From the NCBI GenBank assembly GCA_052389895.1, contig JBQTHM010000003.1, positions 34,066 through 98,065 of the forward strand: 64,000 bases of DNA, read 5' to 3'. A model generated the notes under the pieces. That model made no database searches, was not told where the DNA came from, and was given only the letters and a program-made list of their open reading frames with translations. Within the stretch, counting starts at the first letter, position 1. Every line of letters starts with the position of its first letter. This document shows positions 50,440 through 59,478 of the stretch, in pieces. The DNA is from CAVVXX01 sp052389895. Its GTDB lineage: Bacteria; Pseudomonadota; Alphaproteobacteria; Micropepsales; Micropepsaceae. The position numbers and the translations under genes are program-made.

Positions 50440-53163
50440 CTAAACCAGCGCGCCGTGGCAGTGCTTGAATTTGCGGCCTGAGCCGCACGGGCAGGGGGCA
50501 TTACGGCTGACTTTCCCCCAGGTGCGCGGATTATTGGGATCGGGCGGCGCCGCTGGCCCACGCTGGCGCACGGCAAGCAGCGGCGAAGGCATGTCCTCGT
50601 CCATTTCGTCTTCGCCGGTAAGCGGATTCACGTGGTGTGCGCGCATCTCGGGAAGTTCGCGTTCCTCCAGCGGCGGCGGTGCGGCGCTGACCTGTGCATG
50701 CATAACTAGCTGCGTAACATCGGTGCGCAGGCGGGCCAGAAGCGCCTCAAAAAGCGCGAGGGCTTCGCTCTTGTATTCGTTCAGCGGATCGCGCTGGCCA
50801 TAGCCGCGGAGGCCTACAAACTGACGTAGATAATCGAGCTGAATGATGTGTTCGCGCCAGTCGTGATCCAGCGTCTGGAGCAGAACAGCCTTTTCGATAT
50901 AGCGCATCGTTTCCGGTCCGATGCTGGCCGCGCGTTCTGCAGCTCGCCGGTTAACCGCTTCCGTTACGCGCTCGCGCATCTCTTCGTCTGCGATACCCTC
51001 TTCCTTTGACCATTCGACGATCGGAAGCGGAAGTCCGAAGATGCGCTCGACCTCCGCCTGCAGCCCCGGTGCATCCCACTGCTCGGCATAGGCATGCTCG
51101 GGAATATGGCGCGTCACGAGATCTTCCACGACTTGCATTCGCATTTCGGCAATAGTTTCGCTCACGTCCTCGCTGCGCATGATTTCAAGGCGCTGCTCGT
51201 ACACTACCTTGCGCTGGTCATTCAGCACATTGTCATACTTAAGCAGGTTTTTTCGAATTTCGAAGTTGCGCGCTTCCACCTTCTGCTGCGCTTTTTCCAG
51301 CGCCTTGTTCACCCAGGGATGTGCGATGGCTTCGCCCTGTTCCAATCCAAGCCGCTGAAGAATGGAATCCATGCGCTCGGAGCCGAAGATGCGCATGAGG
51401 TCGTCCTGGAGGCTCAGGAAGAATTTCGATGCGCCAGGATCGCCTTGGCGGCCCGAACGGCCGCGCAGCTGGTTGTCGATCCGGCGGCTTTCATGGCGCT
51501 CCGTGCCGATGATGAAGAGGCCACCGGCGGCGATCACCTTGTGCTTGTCAGCGACAACCTCCGCGCGGATCGCCTCGATCCGGCGCTTTTCTTCGCCCGG
51601 GTCAGTTATGCCGGCAAGCTCCGTCTTAATCCGCATGTCCGGATTGCCGCCCAGCTGAATATCGGTGCCGCGACCCGCCATGTTGGTGGCTATGGTGACC
51701 GTGCCTGACACGCCCGCCTGCGCGACGATCGTGGCTTCCTGTTCATGATAGCGGGCGTTCAGCACGTTGTGCTCGATCTTTCGCTTTTTCAGTAGGGCAG
51801 AAAGGGTTTCGGATTTTTCGATTGAAACCGTGCCCACCAGCACTGGCTGGCTTCGCTCGTGGCAATCCTCGATAAGCTTGATGATGGCGTCGTGTTTTTC
51901 TTCGACGGTACGGTACACCTCGTCGTCCATGTCCTTTCGGATCATGGGCATATTGGTCGGCACCTCGGAGACATCTAGCTTGTAAATGTCCATGAACTCT
52001 GCCGCCTCGGTCAGGGCCGTGCCGGTCATGCCCGCAAGCTTGTTGTAAAGCCGGAAGTAGTTCTGGAACGTGATGGAGGCGAGCGTTACGTTTTCCGGCT
52101 GGATCGCGACCGACTCTTTTGCTTCCAGCGCCTGATGCAGACCTTCGGAATAGCGGCGGCCCTCCATCATACGGCCGGTGAATTCGTCGATGATGATTAC
52201 CTTGTCGCCCTTGACGATGTAGTCGCGATCCTTTTGGAAAAGCTTATGCGCGCGCAGCGCCTGATTTACGTGATGCACGACCGTGATGTTATTGATGTCG
52301 TAGAGATCGCCTTCCTTCAGCGCGTCGACTTCGCGAAGCAACTGCACCATGTGCTCGTTGCCTTCCTCAGTGAGTGTGACAGCACGCTGTTTCTCGTCTA
52401 CTTCGTAATCCTTTGGCTCAAGCTTCGGCATCAACGCGTCGATCGTGCGATAGAACTCGGACTGATCTTCCGTTGGGCCGGAAATGATCAGCGGAGTGCG
52501 CGCCTCGTCGATCAGAATGGAATCAACCTCGTCCACGATGGCGTAGTTGTGGCCCCTCTGCACCATGGCAGTAAGGCTGTATTTCATGTTGTCGCGGAGA
52601 TAGTCGAAACCAAACTCGTTGTTGGTGCCGTACGTGACGTCGCACGCGTATGCCTCGCGCCGTTCTTCATCTGTGAGCCCGTGCACGATGACGCCCACGC
52701 TCAAGCCGAGGAATTTATAGATTTGTCCCATCCACTCAGCATCGCGGCGGGCCAGGTAATCGTTCACTGTGACAACGTGCACGCCCTTGCCAGTTAGCGA
52801 GTTGAGATAGACAGGAAGGGTTGCGACCAGCGTCTTGCCTTCGCCAGTTTTCATTTCGGCAATTGCGCCCTCATGCAAAACCATGCCACCCACGAGTTGC
52901 ACGTCGAAATGGCGCTGCCCCAGCGTGCGCTTGGCCGCCTCGCGTACGACCGCGAAGGCTTCCGGCAGGAGGTCATCCAGCGTTTCGCCTTTCTGGAGCC
53001 GCTCCTTGAGCAGCGCCGTCATTGCACGCAGTTCGTCGTCAGATTTCTTTTCGAATTCTGGCTCAAGGACGTTGATTTCCTCGACGACCTTGAATTTCGG
53101 CTTGAGTTTTCGGTCATTGACCGTGCCAAAGAACTTGCTCGTAAAGGTTTGCAGGTCCAGCAT
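50440..53163 (-). CDS. secA: protein translocase subunit SecA
   Basis: The protein has 907 residues and is complete. It holds Walker A MKTGEGKT, DEVD, the preprotein-binding domain, helicase motif VI GRSGRQGDPG, and a C-terminal zinc motif CPCGSGRKFKHCHG. It powers protein export through SecYEG. GAGGAATTA precedes the ATG at 53163. It stands alone, divergent from argJ, with the CsgG-like gene downstream on the same strand. Confidence 0.97.
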   Translation of the reverse strand: MLDLQTFTSKFFGTVNDRKLKPKFKVVEEINVLEPEFEKKSDDELRAMTALLKERLQKGETLDDLLPEAFAVVREAAKRTLGQRHFDVQLVGGMVLHEGAIAEMKTGEGKTLVATLPVYLNSLTGKGVHVVTVNDYLARRDAEWMGQIYKFLGLSVGVIVHGLTDEERREAYACDVTYGTNNEFGFDYLRDNMKYSLTAMVQRGHNYAIVDEVDSILIDEARTPLIISGPTEDQSEFYRTIDALMPKLEPKDYEVDEKQRAVTLTEEGNEHMVQLLREVDALKEGDLYDINNITVVHHVNQALRAHKLFQKDRDYIVKGDKVIIIDEFTGRMMEGRRYSEGLHQALEAKESVAIQPENVTLASITFQNYFRLYNKLAGMTGTALTEAAEFMDIYKLDVSEVPTNMPMIRKDMDDEVYRTVEEKHDAIIKLIEDCHERSQPVLVGTVSIEKSETLSALLKKRKIEHNVLNARYHEQEATIVAQAGVSGTVTIATNMAGRGTDIQLGGNPDMRIKTELAGITDPGEEKRRIEAIRAEVVADKHKVIAAGGLFIIGTERHESRRIDNQLRGRSGRQGDPGASKFFLSLQDDLMRIFGSERMDSILQRLGLEQGEAIAHPWVNKALEKAQQKVEARNFEIRKNLLKYDNVLNDQRKVVYEQRLEIMRSEDVSETIAEMRMQVVEDLVTRHIPEHAYAEQWDAPGLQAEVERIFGLPLPIVEWSKEEGIADEEMRERVTEAVNRRAAERAASIGPETMRYIEKAVLLQTLDHDWREHIIQLDYLRQFVGLRGYGQRDPLNEYKSEALALFEALLARLRTDVTQLVMHAQVSAAPPPLEERELPEMRAHHVNPLTGEDEMDEDMPSPLLAVRQRGPAAPPDPNNPRTWGKVSRNAPCPCGSGRKFKHCHGALV

Positions 53164-53355
53164 TAATTCCTCAAGCCGCCCTGGCATTTAGCGGGCGCCG
53201 GGGCGAAAGGCGGCACGCGGGAATGAATTTTTGTGCCCACGAGGGCGGCTGGAGAGATAAGAACGGGGCACCCCCTTGTCAATTCAGGCACTTTGCCCCT
53301 AATGCGGCGCCCGCCGACGGCATAAACTGGGTGCAGGCGCTTACGGGAGCGGCGA

Positions 53356-54642
53356 ATGAGGGCGCGTACAGCCAATGCGGGCAGGGCGCGCGGGAAGGCC
53401 TCGCCATCGAAGTCACTTGACGCTTCGCCGCTGGCGCCCAGGGCGTTTCCGAGCCTCCCGCCGCTTGCCGGTGTGCGGATGGCGACGGGCCGGGCCGAAA
53501 TAAAATACCGCGACCGAACCGACGTGCTGCTGGCCGTTCTCGCGCCGGGAACGCAGGTTGCAGGTGCCTTCACAAAATCCAAAACCGCGGCCGCTCCGGT
53601 TGAATGGTGCCGCAGGCATGTGGGCGGCTTGGCGCGCGCGTTGGTGGTTAACAGTGGAAATGCCAATGCATTTACGGGTGGCGCCGGTATGGAAGCCGTG
53701 AAAGCGGTAGCGCGGGCGGCGGCGGACGCAATCGGCTGCACGACGAACGACGTATTCCTGGCATCCACCGGCGTAATTGGCGAGCCGTTACCGCACGAAA
53801 AGATTACGCGGGTGCTCTCGGCGCTCGCGGAAAAAGCATCAGCTGGCGGCTGGCGCCAAGCGGCCGAGGCGATGATGACGACGGACACGTTTCCGAAACT
53901 TGCAACCGCGGCCGCGACGATTGACGGCCGCAAGGTGATTATCAATGGAATTTGCAAGGGTTCTGGCATGATTGCACCGGACATGGCGACCATGTTGGCG
54001 TTCGTGTTCACGGACGCGAACTTGCCGGCCAAGGTTTTGCAGCCGCTCCTGAGGGACGGCGCGGCGAAATCTTTTAATTGTATTACCGTGGATGGCGACA
54101 CATCGACCAGCGACACGCTTCTATTGTTTGCCACGGGAAAAGGCGGCGCGCACGCCGCCGTAAAGAGCCCCAATGATAGAATGCTCTCTGACTTCAAAGA
54201 TAAGCTCGACTCGGTTCTGCTCGATCTCGCGTTACAGGTTGTAAAGGACGGCGAAGGCGCGCAAAAACTTATCCAGATCGATGTGATAGGAGCGAAATCG
54301 GATCAGGCAGCCAAACGCATTGCGTTCTCTATTGCCAATTCTCCGCTTGTAAAGACCGCCATCGCAGGTGGGGATGCGAACTGGGGCCGAGTCGTCATGG
54401 CTGTGGGCAAGGCGGGTGAAGCTGCCGACCGCGATAGGCTGAAGATAGCATTCGGCGGGCACGTTGTGGCCGAAAAAGGCGAACGCGCGCCCGGCTACAA
54501 GGAGGTACTTGCGACCAAGGCGGTTACGGGCCGTATGGTGCACATCGAAGTGGGTCTGGGTCTTGGCAAAGGCGCGGCGCGCGTTTGGACTTGCGATCTC
54601 ACCGAGGAATATATCCGCATCAACGGATCATACCGCACGTGA
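53356..54642 (+). CDS. argJ: glutamate N-acetyltransferase / amino-acid acetyltransferase (bifunctional)
   Basis: This 428-residue Ntn-type enzyme recycles acetyl groups in arginine synthesis. It is made as a precursor that cleaves itself at the nucleophile Thr212 in KGSGMIAPDMATML. The N-terminal SPLAPRAFPSLPPLAGVR is typical. Whether it can also use acetyl-CoA cannot be read directly. The stop overlaps the mutT GTG. The arrangement secA (divergent)-argJ-mutT is common in alphaproteobacteria (from memory). Confidence 0.95.
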   Translation: MRARTANAGRARGKASPSKSLDASPLAPRAFPSLPPLAGVRMATGRAEIKYRDRTDVLLAVLAPGTQVAGAFTKSKTAAAPVEWCRRHVGGLARALVVNSGNANAFTGGAGMEAVKAVARAAADAIGCTTNDVFLASTGVIGEPLPHEKITRVLSALAEKASAGGWRQAAEAMMTTDTFPKLATAAATIDGRKVIINGICKGSGMIAPDMATMLAFVFTDANLPAKVLQPLLRDGAAKSFNCITVDGDTSTSDTLLLFATGKGGAHAAVKSPNDRMLSDFKDKLDSVLLDLALQVVKDGEGAQKLIQIDVIGAKSDQAAKRIAFSIANSPLVKTAIAGGDANWGRVVMAVGKAGEAADRDRLKIAFGGHVVAEKGERAPGYKEVLATKAVTGRMVHIEVGLGLGKGAARVWTCDLTEEYIRINGSYRT

Positions 54643-55046
54643 CGGCGCATCCCATTGTGTTGGTCGCCGCATGTGCACTCGTCGACGTGGACGGGCGCGT
54701 ACTTTTGGCCCAACGGCCGGAAGGGAAACCGATGGCCGGTCTATGGGAATTCCCCGGCGGCAAAGTGCACGCAGGCGAGACACCAGAAAAAACGATCATA
54801 CGCGAATTCCGCGAAGAGCTCGGGCTTAATCTTAGCGCGTCGTGCCTGCGTCCCTTTACGTTTGCGTCGCATAATTATCCCGATTTCCATTTGCTGATGC
54901 CGCTTTTTGTTTGCAAGCGCTGGGAAGGCATCGCGCGACCGCTGGAAGGCCAGAAACTTGCATGGGTGCGGCCGAAGGACATGAAGGACTATCCCATGCC
55001 GCCTGCGGACGCACCTCTTATCCCCGCGCTGCGCGATTGGCTTTGA
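54639..55046 (+). CDS. mutT: 8-oxo-dGTP diphosphatase MutT
   Basis: This 135-residue Nudix protein starts with a GTG overlapping the argJ stop. The Nudix box is GGKVHAGETPEKTIIREF followed by REELGL. The region ALVDVDGRVLLAQRPEGKPMAGLWEFPGG is the MutT hallmark. It hydrolyses 8-oxo-dGTP and prevents A:T to C:G changes. The 3' end overlaps the convergent methyltransferase gene by 58 nt, both frames being intact. Confidence 0.93.
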   Translation: MTAHPIVLVAACALVDVDGRVLLAQRPEGKPMAGLWEFPGGKVHAGETPEKTIIREFREELGLNLSASCLRPFTFASHNYPDFHLLMPLFVCKRWEGIARPLEGQKLAWVRPKDMKDYPMPPADAPLIPALRDWL

Positions 55047-55801
55047 TCCGGGGCGTAGCCTGTTAAGTAAACAATGTCGAACGTTGCGCGGAGCTTGCCG
55101 CGTTCGGCAAAGCGCGCGCCATATTCGCCGATCATGGCCGAGAGCAGGCGGCGTGAAAGAAGGTTTTTGCGACGGCCAACCAACGCATTCGTTTCTCCCA
55201 GCGCGCGGAGGTCGGTGAAAAGACGAAAAATATCGCTGTAGCGAACTACGGTGCGTTCCACGTCGGCGACGGGCTTCTCAAAACCCGCACGTTGCAACAG
55301 TGCGCCGAGATCGCGCACATCAGCGAAGGGGGCCACACGTGGGCTTGCGCCCCCCGTTAGCTCGGCCTCGGCCGCGGCAAAAGATGTGCGCAACTCATTC
55401 AAAGTTTCTCCGCCGAACAAAGCGGCCATGAAAAGGCCGCCAGGCTTCAGCGCGCGGCGTATTTGCGTGAGCACGCCCGGCAGGTCGTTGATCGCGTGCA
55501 GCGCCAATACGCTGACGACCAGATCAAAACTTCCGGGTTCATACGAAAACATCTCGTCTACGGTTGCCTCGGACCCCGTCCATTCCCGCGCGAAAGCCGC
55601 ATAAGGCCCGCGCATGCGCGAGCCAAGGTCGATTGCGCGATCGAACATAAGATTCAGGGCGGTCAGGCGCTCGGTTATGTGCGCCGTCGCGTCTTCCGCA
55701 AGAAACAGATCGCTACTTTTCTGCGCCGCTCGTGCCCGCCTGACCCGGTACGCCGCAGTATCGAATATCTGTGGAATCGTCTCTCGTGAGCTGGCCGCCA
55801 T
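54989..55801 (-). CDS. SAM-dependent methyltransferase (BioC/NDUFAF5-like)
   Basis: This 270-residue class I methyltransferase is of the type beside comF in alphaproteobacteria, related to mitochondrial NDUFAF5 and to BioC. Motif I is RAIDLGSRMRG, weaker than the usual glycine-rich form, but DLVVSVLALHAINDLPG and RALKPGGLFMAALFGG are well kept. Substrate is unknown; hydroxylation or methylation linked to complex I is one idea by homology. It is divergent from comF, with a 17-nt gap between the two start codons. Confidence 0.85.
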   Translation of the reverse strand: MAASSRETIPQIFDTAAYRVRRARAAQKSSDLFLAEDATAHITERLTALNLMFDRAIDLGSRMRGPYAAFAREWTGSEATVDEMFSYEPGSFDLVVSVLALHAINDLPGVLTQIRRALKPGGLFMAALFGGETLNELRTSFAAAEAELTGGASPRVAPFADVRDLGALLQRAGFEKPVADVERTVVRYSDIFRLFTDLRALGETNALVGRRKNLLSRRLLSAMIGEYGARFAERGKLRATFDIVYLTGYAPDQSQSRSAGIRGASAGGMG

Positions 55802-55818
55802 GCGCTAGAATTAGGCCA

Positions 55819-56595
55819 ATGGGCGGGGCAAGGGAAATTGCCGTTGCTGGCTGGCACTTGCGTGCGGCGCGGTTTGCGTTAGACGTCGTTTTTCCGCCGC
55901 TCTGCGTCGGCTGTCGTGCGCGCGTGTCTGAGGCGCATTCGCTCTGCGGCAATTGCTGGCGCGAAATCCATTTTCTCGACGGGCCCGTTTGCGAGCAATG
56001 CGGCACGCCTTTTGACGTCGATCCCGGGGGCGAAGCCATCTGCGGCGCCTGTATGCTGCACCCGCATGCGTTCGAACGCGCGCGTTCTGTAATGCGCTAC
56101 GATGAGGTCTCAAAGAAACTCATTTTGCGTTTCAAACATTCGGATCGGCTGGACCATGCCCCGGCTTTCGGCCGCTGGCTCGAGCGCACTGGCCGCGCGC
56201 TCCTGGAGGAGGCCGATCTCATTGTGCCCGTACCGCTGCATCGCTGGCGGCTCTGGTTCCGCCGCTACAACCAATCCGCCATTCTCGCAGCGCATCTTTC
56301 GAGGCTGTGCAAGCGCCCGTGGCATCCGCTTCTCGTCGAGCGCAAGCGCCCCACACCAAGCCAAGGGGCGATGCCGTCCGCCAAGGCAAGGCGTCGCAAC
56401 GTGCTTGGCGCATTTCGCGTCCGTGCGACCGCGCGAAGCATGGTGAAGGGCCGGACCGTTCTGCTTGTGGACGACGTGTTTACGACCGGCGCAACGCTAG
56501 ACGCCTGTGCTCGTGCACTGAATCGGGCGGGTGCCGCCCGCGTTTTTGCGCTGACCCTGGCGCGCGTTGTGCGTGCGCCCACCGCCGATATATGA
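55819..56595 (+). CDS. ComF family protein
   Basis: This 258-residue ComF protein has an N-terminal zinc-ribbon part with CVGC, CGNC, CEQC and CGAC pairs (about 28-90) and a C-terminal phosphoribosyltransferase domain with the PRPP motif VLLVDDVFTTGAT. ComF helps natural DNA uptake in Gram-positive bacteria; in most Proteobacteria the role is unclear. The ATG at 55819 is used. grxC follows 25 nt downstream. Confidence 0.9.
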   Translation: MGGAREIAVAGWHLRAARFALDVVFPPLCVGCRARVSEAHSLCGNCWREIHFLDGPVCEQCGTPFDVDPGGEAICGACMLHPHAFERARSVMRYDEVSKKLILRFKHSDRLDHAPAFGRWLERTGRALLEEADLIVPVPLHRWRLWFRRYNQSAILAAHLSRLCKRPWHPLLVERKRPTPSQGAMPSAKARRRNVLGAFRVRATARSMVKGRTVLLVDDVFTTGATLDACARALNRAGAARVFALTLARVVRAPTADI

Positions 56596-56620
56596 ATCAT
56601 CCGGGGCGGGCGCGGATCAC

Positions 56621-56881
56621 ATGGCCAAGATCACGATCTATACGACCCCAATTTGCCCCTACTGCATCTTTGCCAAGAAGTTGTTGCAGCAAAAAGGCGT
56701 AGCCTTCGAGGAAATCAACGTCGCGTTCGATGCCGCCCTGCGAGAGGAGATGGTGAAGCGCGCCGGCGGGCGAATGACGGTCCCGCAAATTTTCGTGGGC
56801 GCGACATATGTAGGCGGTTACGATGACCTCCACGCGCTTGACAAGAAGGGTAAGCTCGATCTCTTGCTCGCAGCACGATGA
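56621..56881 (+). CDS. grxC: glutaredoxin 3
   Basis: This 86-residue dithiol glutaredoxin has the active site CPYC at 12-15, TVPQIFVGATYVGGYDDL with the conserved cis-Pro, and the GG helix start. It reduces disulfides with glutathione. Its TGA overlaps the ATG of the next gene (ATGA). The comF-grxC-nitrilase-DUF1178-ubiG order is standard in alphaproteobacteria. Confidence 0.95.
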   Translation: MAKITIYTTPICPYCIFAKKLLQQKGVAFEEINVAFDAALREEMVKRAGGRMTVPQIFVGATYVGGYDDLHALDKKGKLDLLLAAR

Positions 56882-57699
56882 GAGAAACGATCCGCGCCGC
56901 CTGTGTTCAGCTCCGCTCGTCGGACGACGTGCAGGAGAATTTGCGTACCGCGAGCGCGTTCATCCGCGAGGCGCACGCCAAGGGCGCGCGATTCATAGGC
57001 ACGCCGGAAAACACTTGCCTGATGGCCCCTGATGGCGGCGCGAAACTCGAAAAGAGTTTTTCTGAAGACAAAGATCACGCCCTGCCGTCATTTCAGCGGC
57101 TGGCGGAGGACCTTGGTATTTGGCTCCTGATCGGTTCGCTTGCGATCAAGGTGTCCGAAAAGAAAACGGCGAATCGATCGTTCTTCATCGGACCAGATGG
57201 GCGCATTCTCGCCCGCTACGACAAAATTCATCTCTTCGACGTCAATCTGCCGTCCGGCGAAAGTTACAGGGAGTCAAATACCGTGGCCCCAGGGAATCGC
57301 CTAATCCTCGTGTCGCCGCCCTGGGGCAAGGTGGGCATGACCGTCTGTTACGATTTGCGGTTTCCGCATCTTTACCGTGCGCTCGCGAAAGCGGGCGCAG
57401 ACATAATTACGGTACCCGCTGCTTGGACCGAAACGACGGGCAAGGTGCACTGGCAGACTTTGATCCGGGCGCGCGCGATCGAAACCGGGTGCTTCATTTT
57501 TGCCCCGACGCAGGGCGGCCTGCACGCCAACGGGCGCCGCACTTACGGCCACAGCACGATCATTGCGCCGTGGGGCGATGTTCTGGTGGAAGGTGGAACC
57601 GAACCCGGAATCTTGGTTGCAGATCTCGATTTGACTAAAGTTGTAGAGGCGCGCGCCCGCATACCCTCGCTGCAACACGGCAGAGATTTCATAGAGTAG
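56878..57699 (+). CDS. carbon-nitrogen hydrolase (nitrilase superfamily, Nit-like)
   Basis: This 273-residue amidase has the catalytic triad Glu44 (GTPEN), Lys116 (RYDKIHLFD) and Cys157 (MTVCYDLRFP). The sequence resembles Nit1/Nit2-type enzymes, which hydrolyse deaminated glutathione or omega-amides. That would fit its overlap with a glutaredoxin gene, but the substrate is not proven. All parts are intact. Confidence 0.92.
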   Translation: MRETIRAACVQLRSSDDVQENLRTASAFIREAHAKGARFIGTPENTCLMAPDGGAKLEKSFSEDKDHALPSFQRLAEDLGIWLLIGSLAIKVSEKKTANRSFFIGPDGRILARYDKIHLFDVNLPSGESYRESNTVAPGNRLILVSPPWGKVGMTVCYDLRFPHLYRALAKAGADIITVPAAWTETTGKVHWQTLIRARAIETGCFIFAPTQGGLHANGRRTYGHSTIIAPWGDVLVEGGTEPGILVADLDLTKVVEARARIPSLQHGRDFIE

Positions 57700-57785
57700 A
57701 ATTCGCGGTAACTGTGTCTGCAAATTTTCGCCATGAAATGCCATATTATGAGAGAATGCATAATTGCGGAGCGGAAAGGTAACGC

Positions 57786-58217
57786 GTGATCGTCTATCGC
57801 ATGGCTTGCGGCCTCGGCCACGAATTCGAAGGCTGGTTCAAGAACAGCGCGGCTTATGACGCGCAGGAAGAGCAAGGCGCGCTCGCCTGTCCGCTGTGCG
57901 GCGACGTGTCCATTCGTAAGGCGCCCATGGCGCCCGCCGTCACCAAGGCCAATAGCGCCAAAGAACTCCCGACTGCACCGGCGTTGTCAGACGACGCAAA
58001 GAGGACGCGGCAGTTCATGACGGGCATTCGCAAGTTTGTTGAAGAGAACGCCGAATATGTGGGCGCCCGGTTTCCCGAAGAGGCGCGCCGCATTCATCTC
58101 CGCGAAACGGAGGATCGTCACATCTACGGCGAAGCCACGCTCAAGGAAGCAAGAAACCTGGTTGAGGAAGGGATTTCAATTGCACCTCTGCCGCCAGATC
58201 CCGACAAGCTGAATTGA
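57786..58217 (+). CDS. DUF1178 family protein
   Basis: This is a 143-residue protein. The N-terminal part carries MACGLGHEFEGWF and CPLCG, a Cys-rich mini zinc-ribbon. The C-terminal part FVEENAEYVGARFPEEARRIHL matches DUF1178, a small family without known function that follows the nitrilase gene in alphaproteobacteria. No signal peptide. A possible hairpin (58225-58246, CTCGGG/CCCGAG) lies just after the stop but lacks a T tract. Confidence 0.9.
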   Translation: MIVYRMACGLGHEFEGWFKNSAAYDAQEEQGALACPLCGDVSIRKAPMAPAVTKANSAKELPTAPALSDDAKRTRQFMTGIRKFVEENAEYVGARFPEEARRIHLRETEDRHIYGEATLKEARNLVEEGISIAPLPPDPDKLN

Positions 58218-58458
58218 CTCTTCACTCGGGCAGGAGAACACCCGAGCCGCCCATTTCCTTTGGCAGGTCTTTTTGTCTTGGAAGGCCGTCGCGCATCGGC
58301 AGGGCGGCCTCCTGATAATGGACGTGCACCGCGGGCCTGAATTTTACAGTTCAATGGCAATACCCCATGGCCGCGGGGTCACCGCTTACGGTGAATTCGA
58401 CGGCCCCACAATAACACAAACCTTTGTGTGTCTCAGCCATGTCTGTGCTCCGCTGCAC
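58218..58458. other. gap after DUF1178
   Basis: These 241 nt lie between the DUF1178 stop and the end of a possible small gene on the other strand. Apart from the weak hairpin at 58225-58246, I see no promoter, repeat or RNA gene. A 95-codon plus-strand frame (58273-58560) crosses the region but shows no protein-like features. Confidence 0.4.
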
Positions 58459-58614
58459 TCACGGACTGGAACTGTCCTTGTAGATATCTACTGTCACGAC
58501 GCTTGGGCTGGGCCTGGGCAAGAACGTGACCACCCAGAAGAAGAATGCGAAGACGGCTAGCGTGATTGCAAGTGCGCCCGTCATCGCAATGAAACGTCGT
58601 GCCGCTCTAAACAT
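58459..58614 (-). CDS. possible small membrane protein downstream of ubiG
   Basis: This reading frame of 51 residues from an ATG at 58614 overlaps the ubiG end by 8 nt. It has basic residues (MFRAARRF), one strong hydrophobic helix (about 9-31, TGALAITLAVFAFFFWVVTFL) and a short polar tail. Topology and position just after ubiG make it plausible, but I do not know a family for it. Alternative: chance coding of a low-GC patch. Confidence 0.45.
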   Translation of the reverse strand: MFRAARRFIAMTGALAITLAVFAFFFWVVTFLPRPSPSVVTVDIYKDSSSP

Positions 58615-59383
58615 GCGTATTGCGCGGTACTTCGGCGACAATCATATAATTGACTGCCGTATTGCGCGAGAGCCGCCACTCCCAGCGAAGTGGATCGAAG
58701 CGTATACCTTGGAGGTCTGCCACCTCCATTCCCGCGGCCCTGATGTGGCGTTGCAGCTCTGCGGGCGTAATGAACTTGTTCCAGTCATGCGTGCCGGGCG
58801 GCAACCAACGCAAGACATATTCGGCGCCTACTTTGGCGAGCGCGAGCGATTTTAATGTCCGGTTGATTGTGGCAATGACCAGCAGCCCTCCAGGCGCGGC
58901 CAGTCTGCCGCAGATCTGAATGAAAGCGCCGAGATCGGCCACATGCTCGGCGACCTCCATTGCAATCACACAGTCGTATCGGAAGTTCTCGGTAACCAGT
59001 TCCTCCGCCGTGACGCTCCGGTATGTGGGCGTGACACCCGTGGCTTGTGCGTGCAGCGAGGCTGCCATCACATTTTCTAGGCCGGGGTCTATTCCGAGCA
59101 CGTCAAATCCCATGCGGGCTAGCGGTTCGGAAAGAAGCCCTCCGCCACAGCCGATGTCGAGCAGTGTGAGGCCGGCGAATGGCACACGGCTGCGTGAGTT
59201 GCGGCGGAAATGCAGTGCCGCCGTGTCACGCAGAAAGGAAAGCCGAGCAGGATTGAACCTGTGCAACGGGTGGAATTTGCCGTTCGGGTCCCACCACTCG
59301 CCCGCCAGGCGTGTGAACTTCGCGACCTCGGCTTCGTCCACGCTGACCGCGAGCTTTGGCGCTCTATTTGTCGTTCCCGGCAT
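58607..59383 (-). CDS. ubiG: bifunctional ubiquinone O-methyltransferase UbiG
   Basis: This 258-residue enzyme performs both O-methylations of ubiquinone synthesis. The UbiG start FTRLAGEWWDPNGKFHPLHRFNP is clear. SAM motif I is LLDIGCGGGLLSEPLA and VIAMEVAEHV follows. The end GTHDWNKFITPAEL is specific for UbiG. The ATG at 59383 is used; an upstream TTG at 59485 adds an unlikely leader. It is divergent from lysC, 95 nt away, a typical alphaproteobacterial arrangement. Confidence 0.96.
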   Translation of the reverse strand: MPGTTNRAPKLAVSVDEAEVAKFTRLAGEWWDPNGKFHPLHRFNPARLSFLRDTAALHFRRNSRSRVPFAGLTLLDIGCGGGLLSEPLARMGFDVLGIDPGLENVMAASLHAQATGVTPTYRSVTAEELVTENFRYDCVIAMEVAEHVADLGAFIQICGRLAAPGGLLVIATINRTLKSLALAKVGAEYVLRWLPPGTHDWNKFITPAELQRHIRAAGMEVADLQGIRFDPLRWEWRLSRNTAVNYMIVAEVPRNTHV

Positions 59384-59478
59384 TTGGCGTTGAGCAGCAG
59401 GGGTGCGGCAGCTATGTAGGGCTCGCCGTCGGTGCACACCAGAACTTTTGGCGGCGGCGGGGTAAGGGCATAGTTGCC

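Noticed and set aside
54989..55046. A 58-nt overlap of mutT with the methyltransferase gene as a sign of a frameshift
   Set aside because: Both proteins keep family-like ends; convergent 3' overlaps of this size recur in the window (for example 10170-10198 and 42438-42469).
58273..58560. A 95-codon plus-strand frame as a gene
   Set aside because: No signal, domain, ribosome site or membrane helix, and it runs antisense through the better small-gene candidate at 58459-58614.
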